A stretch of 64,000 bases of DNA from Glandiceps talaboti. Taxonomy: Eukaryota; Hemichordata; Enteropneusta; Spengelidae. The notes under the pieces were generated by a model. It did no database searches, was not told where the DNA came from, and saw only the letters and a list, made by a program, of their open reading frames with translations. The position numbers and the translations under genes are program-made. Location of the stretch: NCBI RefSeq assembly GCF_964340395.1, contig NC_135552.1, positions 1,061,001-1,125,000 on the forward strand. Direction: 5' to 3'. Shown one piece after another: positions 34,009 to 46,610 of this stretch. Every line of letters begins with the position of its first letter. Positions within the stretch are counted from its first letter, which is position 1.

Positions 34009-35965
34009 TTCCGATGGTTTTTTTCACAGAAGAACACCATGTATTCAATGAAAAAAATCAACATTTATACATTTTGATTCATGATAATTTACGTTATATG
34101 TTGCTACCACTAAGTGCTCCACGAATAATGACTATACGGCAGCTTCAAAGACTAGTCGAAACTGTCTTAATTTCAAGATGGCGACGCACGCCTCGTCATA
34201 TTCCTATATGTAACGTTGTACTAGTAATAGTACCATACACTTTCGAACAAACCACTTTGCCAGAAATGCTGTTATAAATACAAAAAAAACGCAAATCTCA
34301 CATTTTTATTTTATTTTATATAATACATTTTTCGTGTCATTGTCGTATAACTAGGGCCACCCTGGATACATTATGCGGCGATCACATATATATTTCTGAC
34401 GGGAGTACTCCTCACTCTCTCTGCAAGAAATGCGTCGAAGGCACAACCAGTTTCACTGGGAACAGCACGTATCTGAAACAATACACAGTAAAAATGTTAA
34501 ACAACTACATAGTTTACTTGTCAACATGAATGAAACTTCATTTTTCAGTAAGTACGGCAAGACAGAGAACGCAGAAAGAACGTAAACTTATGGGCGTTAG
34601 ACTGGGTGCGGTACGTTATGCCAGGCGTAGCGCACTGATCACCTGACGTCGAGCTCGCACACTAGCGTACTACTAGACGTGCGTAGACGTCGCTTGCTGG
34701 ACGTTGAATGTCACAACTATCACAGTCATTAATTATCAATGAACATGTAGGTGTCCAACAAATGCTGCCTTGAAGTTGATTCTAGAAAATGGAATGTCCA
34801 TGTCCTTTTTATATTTTGGTAAACGCGACCGTGACCTACCGAACTACAAATACAATGAACTGCAGGCCGGCATGTACACGTACGGTACAGTATACAAGGT
34901 CACGTCGCTGAATACTTTTCGATCTGATTTGGCGATGAAATATACTAGTACACATAGTAAATTACGATGGCAAAAAAAAAGGAAAGACGAATGAAACGTG
35001 AAAATGTACGTACCTTGTCAATCTGTTGTCAGCAGCAAATTTGTATGCAGTAGTACACAGTGCTAGGGGTAAGCAGGAAGTGTACTCGACAGTGTATCAA
35101 TACTGAATGAGCTCCATTGTGCTGACGCGATAGCGTGTCACGTGACAGGCATCGTTTCCCCCCCCCCCCCCCCCCCCCCCCTGCAAATACAGTTGGTGAA
35201 ATATGCAGAATGAGGGTTGACAACAGACTATTGGTTGCCAAATTGATAGCAACCAAACATTCATGTCTGTCATACACTTCTTTCCAATGTAATGTTGCAT
35301 TAGTGAGAGTCTGTAACTGTAAAATACATTGTTGACTTAAAAGTTACTTTAAATTACAATTACAACAGTGATAGAGTTGGTTACATGTGCACAAAGAAAC
35401 ATGGCAACACACAGTATTCTGAATAGCCCACAACTCTTTGATTTGTATGCTCAGACATTATTTTACATTTCAGGAAAAACTCACACATGTACAGAGTTTT
35501 GTAAAAACATCAAACTAGAACTATTAGAGATGTTTTACTGTATGTCTGTTTTCAGTGGTACAGAAATCAGTGATGTTAGGTGGAAGAAAGCACTTTCATG
35601 AATTGAATGCCCTTCAGAATATTTACAATGAAACTAAGGGGAAAAGTTGAACCTGTTACCACTCCACTAAGGATATTGATATTTCTGAATGGGTAGAACA
35701 AAAGAAACTTGCATGTTAAATCTCTTTACACAGATCGACTACCCATGTTGATGATTTATTGACATTGAAAAGTATGTTATTTACGGTACATGTAAAATTT
35801 AGCTGTTAGACTTTTTTTTGTAACGTCTCTTTTAATTTGTAAACACCCTTGTGCTATAAATTGTGCAATTATTATTGTAATGCTGTGTAACAGAGACAGG
35901 CATTTCCAGGGTTAGGTACATTTGTACCAAATATTAGTTAAGAGCCTGATTGATATAGTAAAGTG
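34009..35965. other. Intron, no gene seen; poly-C at 35157-35181
   Basis: No exon or element was identified. A C run of about 24 bases lies at 35157-35181. A phrase around 35419 (CTGAATAGCCCACAA then GCTCAGACAT) recurs near 60546, suggesting a short dispersed repeat. Confidence 0.5.
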
Positions 35966-36757
35966 TACAAAATACAAGTTGCGAGGAAATTCTATATAAT
36001 ACCACATGCATAGTTGCAGATAAAATCTACATAACTACAAACACGGAAGTCTTGTGTTCAAAGTGTCCATTGTGTATTCAATATGGCAACAAGTTTGAGT
36101 CATTCTCGCCAAGGTAAGAATTAGTTGATTTTTGCTTCCCAAAGTCGAAAATGCATATTCATATAGCGAGAGTTCTCGGAAGAATGAGTTAACAGACGAA
36201 CATGGAAAATTTCATTGATCAATTCCACCATTTGTGAGAGGAGTTAACAAAAACAATTTCTACCGTGGGGATGTCTTGTTCTAAAACACACAAACGATCC
36301 AAATATGAATACATGTACATTTACAGCATACCATAACGTAAGAATGAGATAAAAAAATTTAATTAATAGTGTCAGCTGGCTGGCTTTAAGTGTTGCATGT
36401 GGCAGCTTGTATAGAATATGCTAATGTGTAGGAATTCATATTGGGCTCATCAACCCCACAGTAGAACAATTTTTTGGCTAACTCCTCACAAACAGTGGAA
36501 TCGATCAATGAAATTTTCCATATTGGTCTGTCAACTCACATTCATCCCGGAACGCTCGCTATAGGAATACATATTTTCGATTTTTGGAAGTAGAAATCTA
36601 CTAATTATTCTTAGGACCTTAGTGACAATTACTCAAACTTTCCACAATGAACACTGGGAATACAGGACTTCCATGTTCATAGCTGGGTAGATTTTGAACT
36701 AACATCCTTGTACATGGTACTCTCTAGAATTTCTTCACAACTTGTATTTAAGTACCC
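35966..36757. repeat. Large foldback, arms of about 340 bp
   Basis: The two arms are inverted copies around about 36365. Both carry ACAAGTTG.GA.GAAATTCTA, AAAATCTAC, GGAAGTC, TATAGCGAG and GGAAAATTTCATTGATC in mirrored order. A spacer of about 140 bp has no ORF. It is probably a foldback or long-TIR MITE. Confidence 0.7.
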
Positions 36758-37893
36758 ATTACGTCGTAATGTCTTTCACATCATATCCTATCTGTGTACC
36801 AATTCTAATAGTTGCTACATACACACTCTACTTCAGTAGAGTTTAGTAGAGTTCTTTGAGAAGGTAGGTGTGGCAATTTCTTGTTGGTCAATTTGGTTAT
36901 ACTGATGAGAGCAACCAACTCTTTCTCATTTTCTGGTGTTCATATTCGCCAACAGTAATCCTCAACATGCTGTTCTCTAAACCTTGGTGCTCATATAAAA
37001 CAAGCCCTGTTATCATTGCTCCTGTCCTTGTCACATATCTGGCCATCTACAAATACCATTTCCAGTCAAAAACCTCATTCTTCTTCCCAGACTTCTCATC
37101 CCAGATGCTTGCTCAGCACTGACTGGAAATAAAAAAGAATAACATTGTCAGTAATATTCAAACTACACATTAGTGTATACTATAGTAACTTTGCTTAGTA
37201 ACATTTATAAAGTTCTGCAAAGTATCCATTGTAGAATACTTTAAGTTTATCAACCTGGCTCTTTACTTTTAGATTCTTTATTTACCCCATGTAATCTGAG
37301 CTTACAATGTACTTCATTTTGCACTATAACTCACTTGTCAAACACTGAATGGTAAGGTACATTGTATATCATATGATAGGTTTTGTTTTTCATAATAACG
37401 TGATCCTGAATCGGAGTGGAGTTCTCTTGATTAGTTGCATCAAGACAATTTTATCATCAAATATAAACATCAATATTGAGTCAGATGACATATTCATCAG
37501 AAGAAAAAATAAACATTTGTTTGCAATAAAATGATAAAAGTGATGCAACATCACTTACAATTTACATTTTACTTCACTAAACTCCTTTGCAAGTAAATTG
37601 TTCAGCTCAAATGAGAGAGAAACCTACATTGTAGTTATGTGTTTCGAATATATTTTGATCCTGTGTATACTTGATGTACATGTACAAAATGTATGTATAT
37701 GAGTAAAACTGTTTGGAAGAGTAAGCAGACCATCACCACACCATCTATTTGAGATTATACTATGCATCAAAAGCCATTTAGAACAAAAAATATGGAATAT
37801 ATATAACTGTAGTCGTGCTATGTCACAACGTATGTCTCCGTGACTGGTTCTGCTGTGTTCAAAATATTAGTCAAAACTTTCAAAATTGCCATT
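36758..37893. other. Intron, no gene seen
   Basis: AT-rich sequence; short frames lack motifs. Confidence 0.5.
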
Positions 37894-39651
37894 AGTGTTC
37901 TCCCCAGAGGGTTTTCACGTATCGGGCCCGATAGCCTTTAATTTTCGCCGATACGTGATCAGTTGTTCCGATACGCTATCACATTGCTTAGGGTTCGGTA
38001 AATTGCACGTTGACACTGCACTGTTCATCTGTTATCTGTCAGATGACACCTTTGTTGTTTTCAATGTATACTCGCAACGTTTGTAGAGTGACAGATGAAC
38101 AACGTCAACCAATCTGATTAAAATCCGATGTAGATGTCAGCTAATCGTTCATTGTTATTTTACCTTCGTTATTTTGCCTGGATTGACCTTCACAGTATAT
38201 GTTTACATTTTTATTCTGATCGCCTCCTCTACACCTGAACTGGCGCCCATGCCCCTGTCGTTCTGCTAAGTGAGCCACACAGCCAATCAGGTTGTGTCTT
38301 ACTGAAGTACTATGGGCATTGTCACGGGCATACGCATTGAATATCAACAAACAACATGGCAATACTTGTGCACATCGGCAACTGACAACGTACAAAGTAT
38401 TTGAACTGTAAAAAAATTCAGTGACGGTATTACCCTATATATGTACAGTAATTAAAGAATTCTTGTTTAGAATAGATGCATTTTGACTTATCTACATGTT
38501 ACACGCAATTCCCGGGTAGTGTTTCTCAGCAAATGTGTATGCGTTCTCTGTAGTACTCTTCTCCTCGAACGTAAAGTAGTCATGAAATATTGTACGATTC
38601 ATAGAAATATTTGCCACAGTTGTATTATATGAACTCAGAAATGGGGAAATTTAAGAAATAATTTCTTAAAAAAACATCCTTATTGTGAAAATTTGCATTG
38701 TGTACACTATAAACCAAGTATCTAAAGGTACCAAAAGTGGTAAAGTGCTCGGTAAAGTGCTCGATCGAGCACTTTGCTAAAAACAGTGAAGGAAGTGCGC
38801 GTATGGCGCCTCCAATGCCCAGTCTCAATTCTAGCCTCTATTTTGACAGCTGTCTGAAGAAGTCAAATAACGCACTCCCATACAGTCGAAAACTTCGAAT
38901 ATTTCAGGAAGAAGAAACATTTTGTTCGGCATGCGTCACAGACTTCATACTGGAGATTTAGTGTCAGTGATATTTGTAACATGACAAGAAATAATATAAA
39001 GGAAAACTGAATTCCTGGGTGTGCACGTGTGGGGTTTTTAACTTGAGTGTGTGTCTAGATGCGAGAGCGAAGATTTTTCTTGATCGTTGAACATGAAAAT
39101 AAAGTCTGGGTGTAAGTTTATATCATGTTCAGTATATTTCTATTGAATAGATTCACTTCTTTCAGTATTAACAGATCGTTAATAGATGACAAAAAATTTT
39201 GCTATCGAAAACATAAGTTCGAAAACATTCGTGGGAACAATTTTAATTAACGCTTCTTTGCTGTTAATATTTTGATAGAAATCTATAAATAACTCGTTAC
39301 TACTGTTTTGTAAATTCCATGTACTTGGTACTGCCAACTTCTTGACTGAAAACAACGACAAGAAATAATCCATGACTTCGCCAGATCTCAAGTAAACCAT
39401 CACTACATTACTGTTTACTGAATTTTTTTTTGCATTCCTAGACAATCACCAATTTCAATATCGCCCCTTATGCAATTCCTGTTCGCTCAGAAATTATATC
39501 CAATGTGGGAAATAATAATAATAACCGTCGGTTATAGTTTGGGTCGGTCCAGAGGAAGTGACTTCATAATGCTACAATTAGCGTAGTGTGGCACTGACGT
39601 TAATGGAGCAGTAATAACCGTCACTTCGTGAACTGGATTGCATAAATAAAA

Positions 39652-39706
39652 ATGGAGATGACGACCGTTCGAGAAATAGCGATAGGAAATGATTTATACA
39701 AGAAAG
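39652..39706 (+). CDS. Candidate first exon of an unknown gene
   Basis: ATG in AAAATGG opens 18 codons (MEMTTVREIAIGNDLYKK) and the frame meets a strong donor, AAAG/GTACGT, in phase 1. The next exon at 39950 restores the frame. GNDLYKK loosely resembles the first helix of TPR proteins. It lies in the large intron of the TRANK1-like gene on the same strand and within the inverted-repeat interval 37894-42455. Confidence 0.4.
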
Positions 39707-39949
39707 GTACGTTGTGGGAGCTCATAGGCACGGTTGTGATAAGTGGGAACGACTATAATATAAAAGTACATCGCAAGTTAACATGGAATGCATCCCAAAA
39801 ATAAAGTGCATATTATCAAACTTAGCGTTTTAGAATCCAGCATGGCTGCCAAATCCTGTGTTAACCATCTACGATCCGGGGAAAAGAAAGGGGTGTCGGT
39901 TTGTTTAAAAACAAACACAATGACCCCCACATTTATTTTGTCATTTCAG

Positions 39950-40013
39950 AGAGAGGAGAAATTTTAAAGATTTTACAGAATAAATGTGTCCCCGAAGGTG
40001 CGCTCTACCTCGT
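39950..40013 (+). CDS. Candidate second exon of the unknown gene
   Basis: The acceptor TTTTGTCATTTCAG is strong. Two bases complete a Glu codon with the G of the first exon, then RGEILKILQNKCVPEGALYL follows. The exon ends in phase 2 at CTCGT/GTAAGTC, a near-consensus donor. Later exons were not found before 42455. Function is unknown; the 39 residues suggest a short helical N-terminus. Confidence 0.45.
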
Positions 40014-41581
40014 GTAAGTCACCAACAATGTTATGACATGATTTTGCACAATGTTCTTTTTCTACTACTTCATGGATTAGAATGAAAATAAGCACACAGG
40101 TGATTATACTGAAAGATGGATACTGGATAAAGATTCAAATTTATTTCAAGACGTTACTTGATATATCTTTCCCGCTCTAAAATAGGCATGGTACAAGAAA
40201 TACCGAGTGGCCGGCTAGTCCTTGTTTACTGAGTAGATTGCAGATTCTGAAGTATAGCCCCAACCACAGGCACTAGTTTCCCCAAGATATGTATCAGAAT
40301 GTTTCTATCAGAATACAATAAAATGTCCATAATATCGATGATATTGACGTGTTTTAGCCAATTGTATATGAAAGGGGTAAAATAACACTTGTTTCTGTGA
40401 TCGCTCAAGTCCACCCACCGCGAGGTATAGACAAGGTTTGCAACAGAACACACAACCCCCGGGACACAACCGTACGGCAACGTGAACTTTCAACCGACCG
40501 TTTTCGTTTTACTCGGCAAACATTTAATAAACTTCAGTTAAATCGTGTCGTTGTTACAATCGGTCAAAGATATCAACCGATTTCTGACACCATGTAGGAG
40601 AATTGGAGCAAATAAATTCTTTCTAACTACCTTCCACGTATGTGTCTGATTGGATATCGCCGATAACAGCACGCTCCATAAACATTGATATCCAATCACG
40701 TTCATTTGAAATACGCAAATCATACATTTTATTCCATCCTATGTGACTTAGTCCAAACACAGATACTTTCAGGCAGACACCAACCAAATTCATGGACACT
40801 GATACAGACGTTCGCTCACATACAATTTTAGGGACTTTCAACACATTCCCGTCGTCCAAATTCACAATAACTTTTGACACAGACGCTCACAAACCAAATT
40901 TATGAACTTTCAAACATTATCATACTTTCATACAGACACTCGTGGACTATAAAATATAAATAATCTACATGCGAAATTTCCAACATGCTTGTCCGGTAGT
41001 GTTCTGGCGAATTACCTAACAAAATCTTCTTATTTTGATACGAAACAGCGAGCGTCGAACAATGTGTGAAACCAAGTTTTGAGGTAAATAGCAAATATGA
41101 CGATTTACTAAAACAAATTATTGAATACTACATGAAACCCCATCAGACACACAATTCCTGAACAAAAACTCTCGAGTTTAGGAGTCGATCATGCGCCACA
41201 CGACCACGTACATGGTCAAACATGCATGGTCAAACGTCATATCAAAAGATGATGTTGGTAACTGAGGATCTCATTTCTTTTTCACCCTAAAAAAAACGGC
41301 ATCATTTCATTTTCTAAAAATAACGTACATTTTCGTGAGTTCGAGAGTCTTGAGTGATCTGGCTCTTTGTAGATCTTACTTGCGTCCTCTCCCCCATTGC
41401 CTTGAAATATTACGTGTCTAATGTCTTATTGGGATACACGTTCAGACATCGGTTGTATAATGTACTAGTATATTATTTCATAACTTGACTATAAACATAT
41501 GGTGAGCTTCCCATTACAGTTGTAATATTGCCTGGAAATTTCACTGAAAACGCTGTGCCACAACCTTGTCAACACGAGTCC

Positions 41582-41597
41582 GGGGGGGGGGGGGGGG
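41582..41597. repeat. Poly-G run
   Basis: G homopolymer inside the inverted-repeat interval. Confidence 0.85.
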
Positions 41598-42455
41598 TCC
41601 TGCACGCTCATACGGTAATTGAATATGTGGTCTATACTTCAACAACGATACTGACGTCGGTCACGTCCGGCACACTTTGATCAAGACTGGTTGTGCTTTG
41701 TTGTAAATAGAGTACAGTACTTTGGTGAATGTTCAACCCTGAACTAGGCCTGATTCATGTTAGGTTGAAAAAATATATATTTGTTTTTGGAAAAAGATTG
41801 GTCTGATCTTGTACCATATGAGGTGTCACACGGGATCTTCCATCCACGTCTTTCTGTCTGTGTGTCCCCTAGACATTCTGTCTCACAAGCTTCTATAACA
41901 ATTACAGAGTATGCATTCATCCTTATGTACGCATCTACGTGATAACGCTATGTTCGAATGTATTCAGTCGAAATTAATGTATAGAGGTACCATCAAATTA
42001 CATTTAAATATACTAATACAATCACTGAATTTGTTTACAGTTGAAACATTTAGAACGTTGTCAGCTGCCTGTGCTTGTTCACACGGAGAACGTGATTTTG
42101 TAGTGTCCGTGTCCGTTTGTAGTTTCATTCGATCCTAATGTAAGGTCACTTTTGATTGGCTATCGGCATGGGCTAGCTAGAACGGTGTGGGCATGGGTGC
42201 CAGTTCAGATGTACATGTAGAGGAGGCGATCAGGATAAAAATGTAAACATGTACCAAGAAGGTCAATCCAGGCAAAATAACGAAGAAATAGCAGCATCTA
42301 CATCAGATTTTAATCAGTTTGAATGTCAACATGCAATTTACCGAACTCTAAACAATTGAATCTGATTGCGTATTGGACAACTGATCACGTCTTGGCGAAA
42401 ATTAATGGATATCGGGCCCAATACATGTACGTGAAAACCCTCTGGGGAGAACACT

Positions 42456-43854
42456 GGATCGGATCTGGTGCTGACAATCAGCTGTTCCCCTAACAGATTT
42501 GGATGTATATTCAAATGAGCATTTCAATACATATTTGTATCTCTCTCTACATGTACTTGAAAGTGTTGCATTTCAAGTAAGTTCTGTGAGTCCATAGATT
42601 TATTTTGTGTTGTTTCCAAAATAACTCTTTTTTTGAATGTTCAGTTTTAGTGTGCTGTTACAAATTTTTTTAAATGTTTTGTCTATATCAAAAATTTTGT
42701 ATCAAAAGGTCATTCACCAGGTTTCACCCCCATTGAAAATGGTTTGCTCCAAGCCTAATTTAAAACATAATTTGCATAAAATACATGTACTTACTTGAAA
42801 AATCGCCGAAAATCAAAAAAGGTAACTCTTGCATTCCAAATCCCAACAGTCTTCATTCCCTTATAGCTTATGTGGTCAGACAAGCATTGATACAACCATT
42901 ATGCATGGTCCATATTCACTCACAATCACGATGGTCGATGGCCGGCTAGGTCAAGAGTCAGATCTGACCAGCCACACACAGCGATCATGGCAGGTTGCGG
43001 GTTGATATTCTATCCCGTGAGGTTTGAGTGAGGCCCAAATAGTATCCAGTTATAGTTCATAATCGTGGTCATAGAAGTGGCTGGTTGTTTCTCCGTGAAT
43101 CAGCTCAAACTTGAGGTAAAACAGGCACAACTTGCATGGTGACCGTTCGATTGCGGTCGATTCAGTACTAGTATTTAAAATGACGTGGTACGAATTGCAT
43201 TATGGGGACTATACCATTATGTGAAGGAGTGAATAGAATGAAAAGTGACTTTGTTATTACACTGAGTCTGCACTAGACTGTTTAGGATTTATACATTCTT
43301 TTTTGCATGTTGTTCTAAAATAACCGTATGGCCAAGTAACCCCCTGGCCAGGGAGTGATGTACGAAAACAACCACATGAATGCTAAGAAAACATGATTTT
43401 ATTATTCACCAACACCTAAACAGAAGTTCCTGAAATAAAGATACCTTTTTTCCTTTTGTTAGGTCGTTACGACTATGTACTTGACAAACGCACATGTCAA
43501 CCAATTTCTTACGACCTGGATGATAAGCACACGGCCCAATTAAATCGTTTACACTTATTGTAGCTTAGACAGACATTACTTCATTTACTTGTGCCTGCAA
43601 CTCTCGGTTTTAAAACATCCGACATAGCTTTGAAGCAAATTCTAGACTATTTTTGAAATGAGTAAAAGTTATTTCAATAACTGCTAAAGCAAACGATCTA
43701 TTTCTGGTCTTTTTTGCTGGATCTGGTAACGGCCAATGACAATGTTAACTTTGTTCGTACTCGAAAACCGTGCGTAAAACTGGGCTGCATCTTTTTCTAA
43801 TTCTCTGTTTCTTTTTCACATTTGCGTGCAGTCTATCCCATACCGTTTCCCTCT
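42456..43854. other. Intron, no gene seen
   Basis: No exon, repeat or ORF of note was recognised. Confidence 0.5.
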
Positions 43855-43968
43855 ATACATACATACATACATACATACATACATACATTACACGCACACA
43901 CACACACATACATACATACATACATACATACATACATTACACGCACATACACACACACACACACACAC
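43855..43968. repeat. (CATA)n and (CA)n microsatellites
   Basis: Two CATA runs separated by CA-rich stretches abut the LRR relic. Confidence 0.9.
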
Positions 43969-44215
43969 AAGTCCGCAACCTTAGTGAAGTAAACGTGTCT
44001 GGAAACAAAGTATCCAACATATCCACCGAGATATACAGCAACCGATGCCTTGTTTCGCTGAATCTATCAAACAAAAAGTTAGTCAGATTACCGACATCGT
44101 TATGTTAGATCTAGGTAAGCTTGGTGATCTGAATTTAAGAGGGAACAACCTGCGAGAGCCACCTAGGGAAGTCTGCGAGAAGGGTATCCAAGTAGTCCGT
44201 GGATTCCAGATGTAG
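43969..44215 (+). pseudogene. Leucine-rich-repeat protein fragment with frameshift
   Basis: The frame reads LSEVNVSGNKVSNIS and then VSLNLSNKKLVRLPTSL, two LRRs of about 24 residues, before a TAG at about 44105. The pattern resumes in a different frame as LDLGKLGDLNLRGNNLREPP followed by EVCEKGIQVVRG, which resembles the end of an LRR block in LRR/Roco- or MFHAS1-type proteins. A TAG again closes it at about 44213. The frameshift and the isolated position next to a microsatellite point to a relic. A split exon of an intact gene cannot be fully excluded. Confidence 0.55.
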
Positions 44216-44578
44216 CAGCGACGACATGCATTGCCGAAAAATTTTCTCGCCTCCACACGTCCCCTTACCACGACAGGTAACAATTATCCACTTAGACAGG
44301 GTTTGTTTGTTACTGTGTGTAATGATAACTTCACATCAAGGGAACCTAGACCTGGTTTTATAAGAGACAGAGGTATACATTTCTACTCATTTAAAAAAAT
44401 AAATAAATACATTTTCATAGAAAATCAAAACATTTCAGGGAAAGTTCTGAGAATTGAAAACTCGCTCAAAATGTTTCATTACATTCTTTCGATTTCCTAC
44501 ATTTCCTATATATTTGTTAACAGATGTATTTACTGTCACATGAGTTTTTTTCTGGATACACAAACACAAAGTCAGATA

Positions 44579-44605
44579 CATACATACATACATACATACA
44601 TACGG
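44579..44605. repeat. (CATA)n microsatellite
   Basis: Short tetranucleotide run just outside the 3' end of the Penelope-like relic. Confidence 0.9.
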
Positions 44606-44624
44606 AACCAGTTATAGTATACAG

Positions 44625-45998
44625 TCCGAATAAAAAATTACAATCCGACGTTTCAAATCAAAATTCTTTATCAAGGATATCAAGGCACGATATACAGCAG
44701 GTAACAACCCGACTATACATGGAAAAGAACGACACCACGCAAGTATTTATTAACCGTAAGGGACGACAAAATTATTTAAAAGTATGCGCACCAAAAAGAA
44801 GTTCCCTATAGAGCACGCTTGAAAGATAGAATAAGCGTAGTTAGATATTAGGGAATGATGTAAATAATCTAATGGGGATCCAGGGTTCCAAGACGAAAGA
44901 AATGATTTCCTCCTCCTTCAACATCAATCGATCTCGTCACCAGAAACCTTACAAATTCCGGAAGTAGACATTTGATACATTATGATCGTTGGTAATAATA
45001 TGCATAGATACAGGATAGTTACGATTCTTTTGTCTGGTAAGACAGGGATATTCCATGAAACGGTTACCAAGACAATGTACAGTCGGACATATATAAAAAA
45101 AAACACATTTCTGGCATGTCATGATATATACTATGTTAGTACTAATACAAGTAAATCTACTTGACAGCCACACTGTTCTCAGGGCCAAAATCATGATTAG
45201 TATTAATAATCAATCTTTCAATCATTGTTATTGCATAACAACATGCCATAGGAAGCATGATAAAGCATACAAAAATATCATACAGAAATAAAGTGAATAC
45301 AATACAGTCATTTAGCCAACTGCAAGAGGACTGTTTACATCAATAAGAAATTTTCCAAGGTTAAGTTTATCATCAGAGGCCAAAATGAACAAAAACACGT
45401 GCCACATCGAGTACGACTGCATGGGAATGAACCAGCATTAACTCCAAATCCATGTATGGACCACCGTATCTCTAAGATTGGTATCATGATGCCAAGCTGT
45501 TAAAGGTGCTTCATGAAATAATGAATTAGTTAACCTATTAGAACGATATTAAAATGCATGTATATTATGTTCTTAACTGTAGTGGAAAAGGGATGGTATG
45601 TTAGAGCCAATATGGGACGATTGTTATTACTCTTGTGATCATGTGATTTGATACAAGCTTCCCTAGACAAAGATGACCCCTTTTGTAAAGTTGCATTGGT
45701 AACCGACACTGGATAACCACATTGGTGGAAGTACGTGCAAAATTCAGCAGATCTTTCCCTGAAATCCAAATCACTACTACAAATACGACGTAAACAAAGT
45801 AATTGTTAATGGGGAATGCAGTCTTTACACTTATTAGGATGTGCTGAACCATACTGCAAATATGAATGTGAATCAGTAGGTTCATAGCCCCTCCACCAAT
45901 GTTGGTGGAGGTCTGTGGTAGGTTTAGTATACACAGATGTAGATTTATCATCACCATCAATCCTACGGGAGATATCAAGAATAAGCGTAGGTACATAC
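44625..45998 (-). pseudogene. Penelope-like retroelement relic, C-terminal part
   Basis: Read on the minus strand from high to low coordinates. A post-YxDD RT segment carries PTDSHSYLQYGSAHP. A thumb region around 45530-45769 carries FHQCGYPVSV and ILALTYHPF. A CxxxRCGTC linker motif lies near 45410. A GIY-YIG-like endonuclease portion around 44949-45140 carries NIVYIMTCQKC and NDHNVSNVYF. The 3' tail near 44641-44690 reads as GAAACGTCGGA, a phrase common at PLE ends. The catalytic RT core is absent, and several stops and frame changes plus a short internal duplication near 45900 break the frame. It is a dead, 5'-truncated copy; the (CATA)n at 46006-46068 lies at its truncated side. Confidence 0.7.
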
Positions 45999-46005
45999 AT
46001 AGTGA

Positions 46006-46068
46006 CACATACATACATACATACATACATACTAGTACACATACATACATACATACATACATACATAA
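46006..46068. repeat. (CATA)n microsatellite
   Basis: Two CATA runs separated by CTAGTACA; the Met-Tyr-Val-Cys frames across it are artefacts. Confidence 0.9.
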
Positions 46069-46521
46069 AAATTATTTTATAAGTTAAAATCCAAAATAAA
46101 TACCCAATCCCCATCCCACTTGAAGTTCTTTGGTGTTTCAAATATCTATTCGAACTTCAAAGCAACGGTCATAATCAGAGAGTTGTTTTGCGAAACCAAG
46201 GAATCGTTATAACAGTTGTGTAAACTGTTATCAGCTGATCAAACAAATGAATTACAGAGACTTTATTTATCACTCATTAAAAATCAGGTCAGAAGCAAAT
46301 AATTTAATGGAACTATAACATATTGGTAAGTTTGTAATTGTATTTTTGGCCGAGGGCCTCTGACTGCAATAAAGTGACTATATGGAATTGCAATACTGTA
46401 GTACATATTTATGCTTGCTGTAAAACCTTTCAATGCCCAAAACACAATGTCATCAATTGTGTAGGGCACCATCAAACTTGCATATGAAAGATATTCGGTT
46501 TTTGTTAGTTAGTTTATATGT

Positions 46522-46610
46522 GTATTGTGTGTGTGTGTGTGTGTGTGTTTGTTTGTTTGTTTGTTTCTTTTTTGTTTGTTCATTTGCTTGTTTACATGTT
46601 TGTTTGTTTT
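46522..46610. repeat. (GT)n then (TTTG)n microsatellite
   Basis: A GT run passes into TTTG repeats. Confidence 0.9.

Larger units (their letters stand above)
37894..42455. mobile_element. 4.6 kb interval bounded by long inverted repeats
   Basis: Inward reading from both ends starts AGTGTTCTCCCCAGAGGG and TTTTCACGTA. The inverted similarity runs to about 38295 on the left and back to about 42150 on the right. It includes GGGCC, CAATTTACCGAAC-type, AAAATCCGATG-like, TTATTTTGCCTGGATTGACC and GATCGCCTCCTCTACA blocks. The left arm has an extra segment of about 85 bp at about 38018-38100. No clear target duplication was seen, so this may be one transposon with long TIRs or two oppositely oriented copies of a smaller repeat. 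Two spliced exons of an unknown gene lie inside. Confidence 0.55.

Noticed and set aside
36082-36114. ATGGCAACAAG... followed by a GTAAGA donor as a first exon
   Set aside because: It lies inside the foldback and the frame is not preserved in the other arm.
45601-46141. Long minus ORFs with Met-Tyr-Val-Cys runs
   Set aside because: Translations of (CATA)n; the real signal is the decayed Penelope-like frame.
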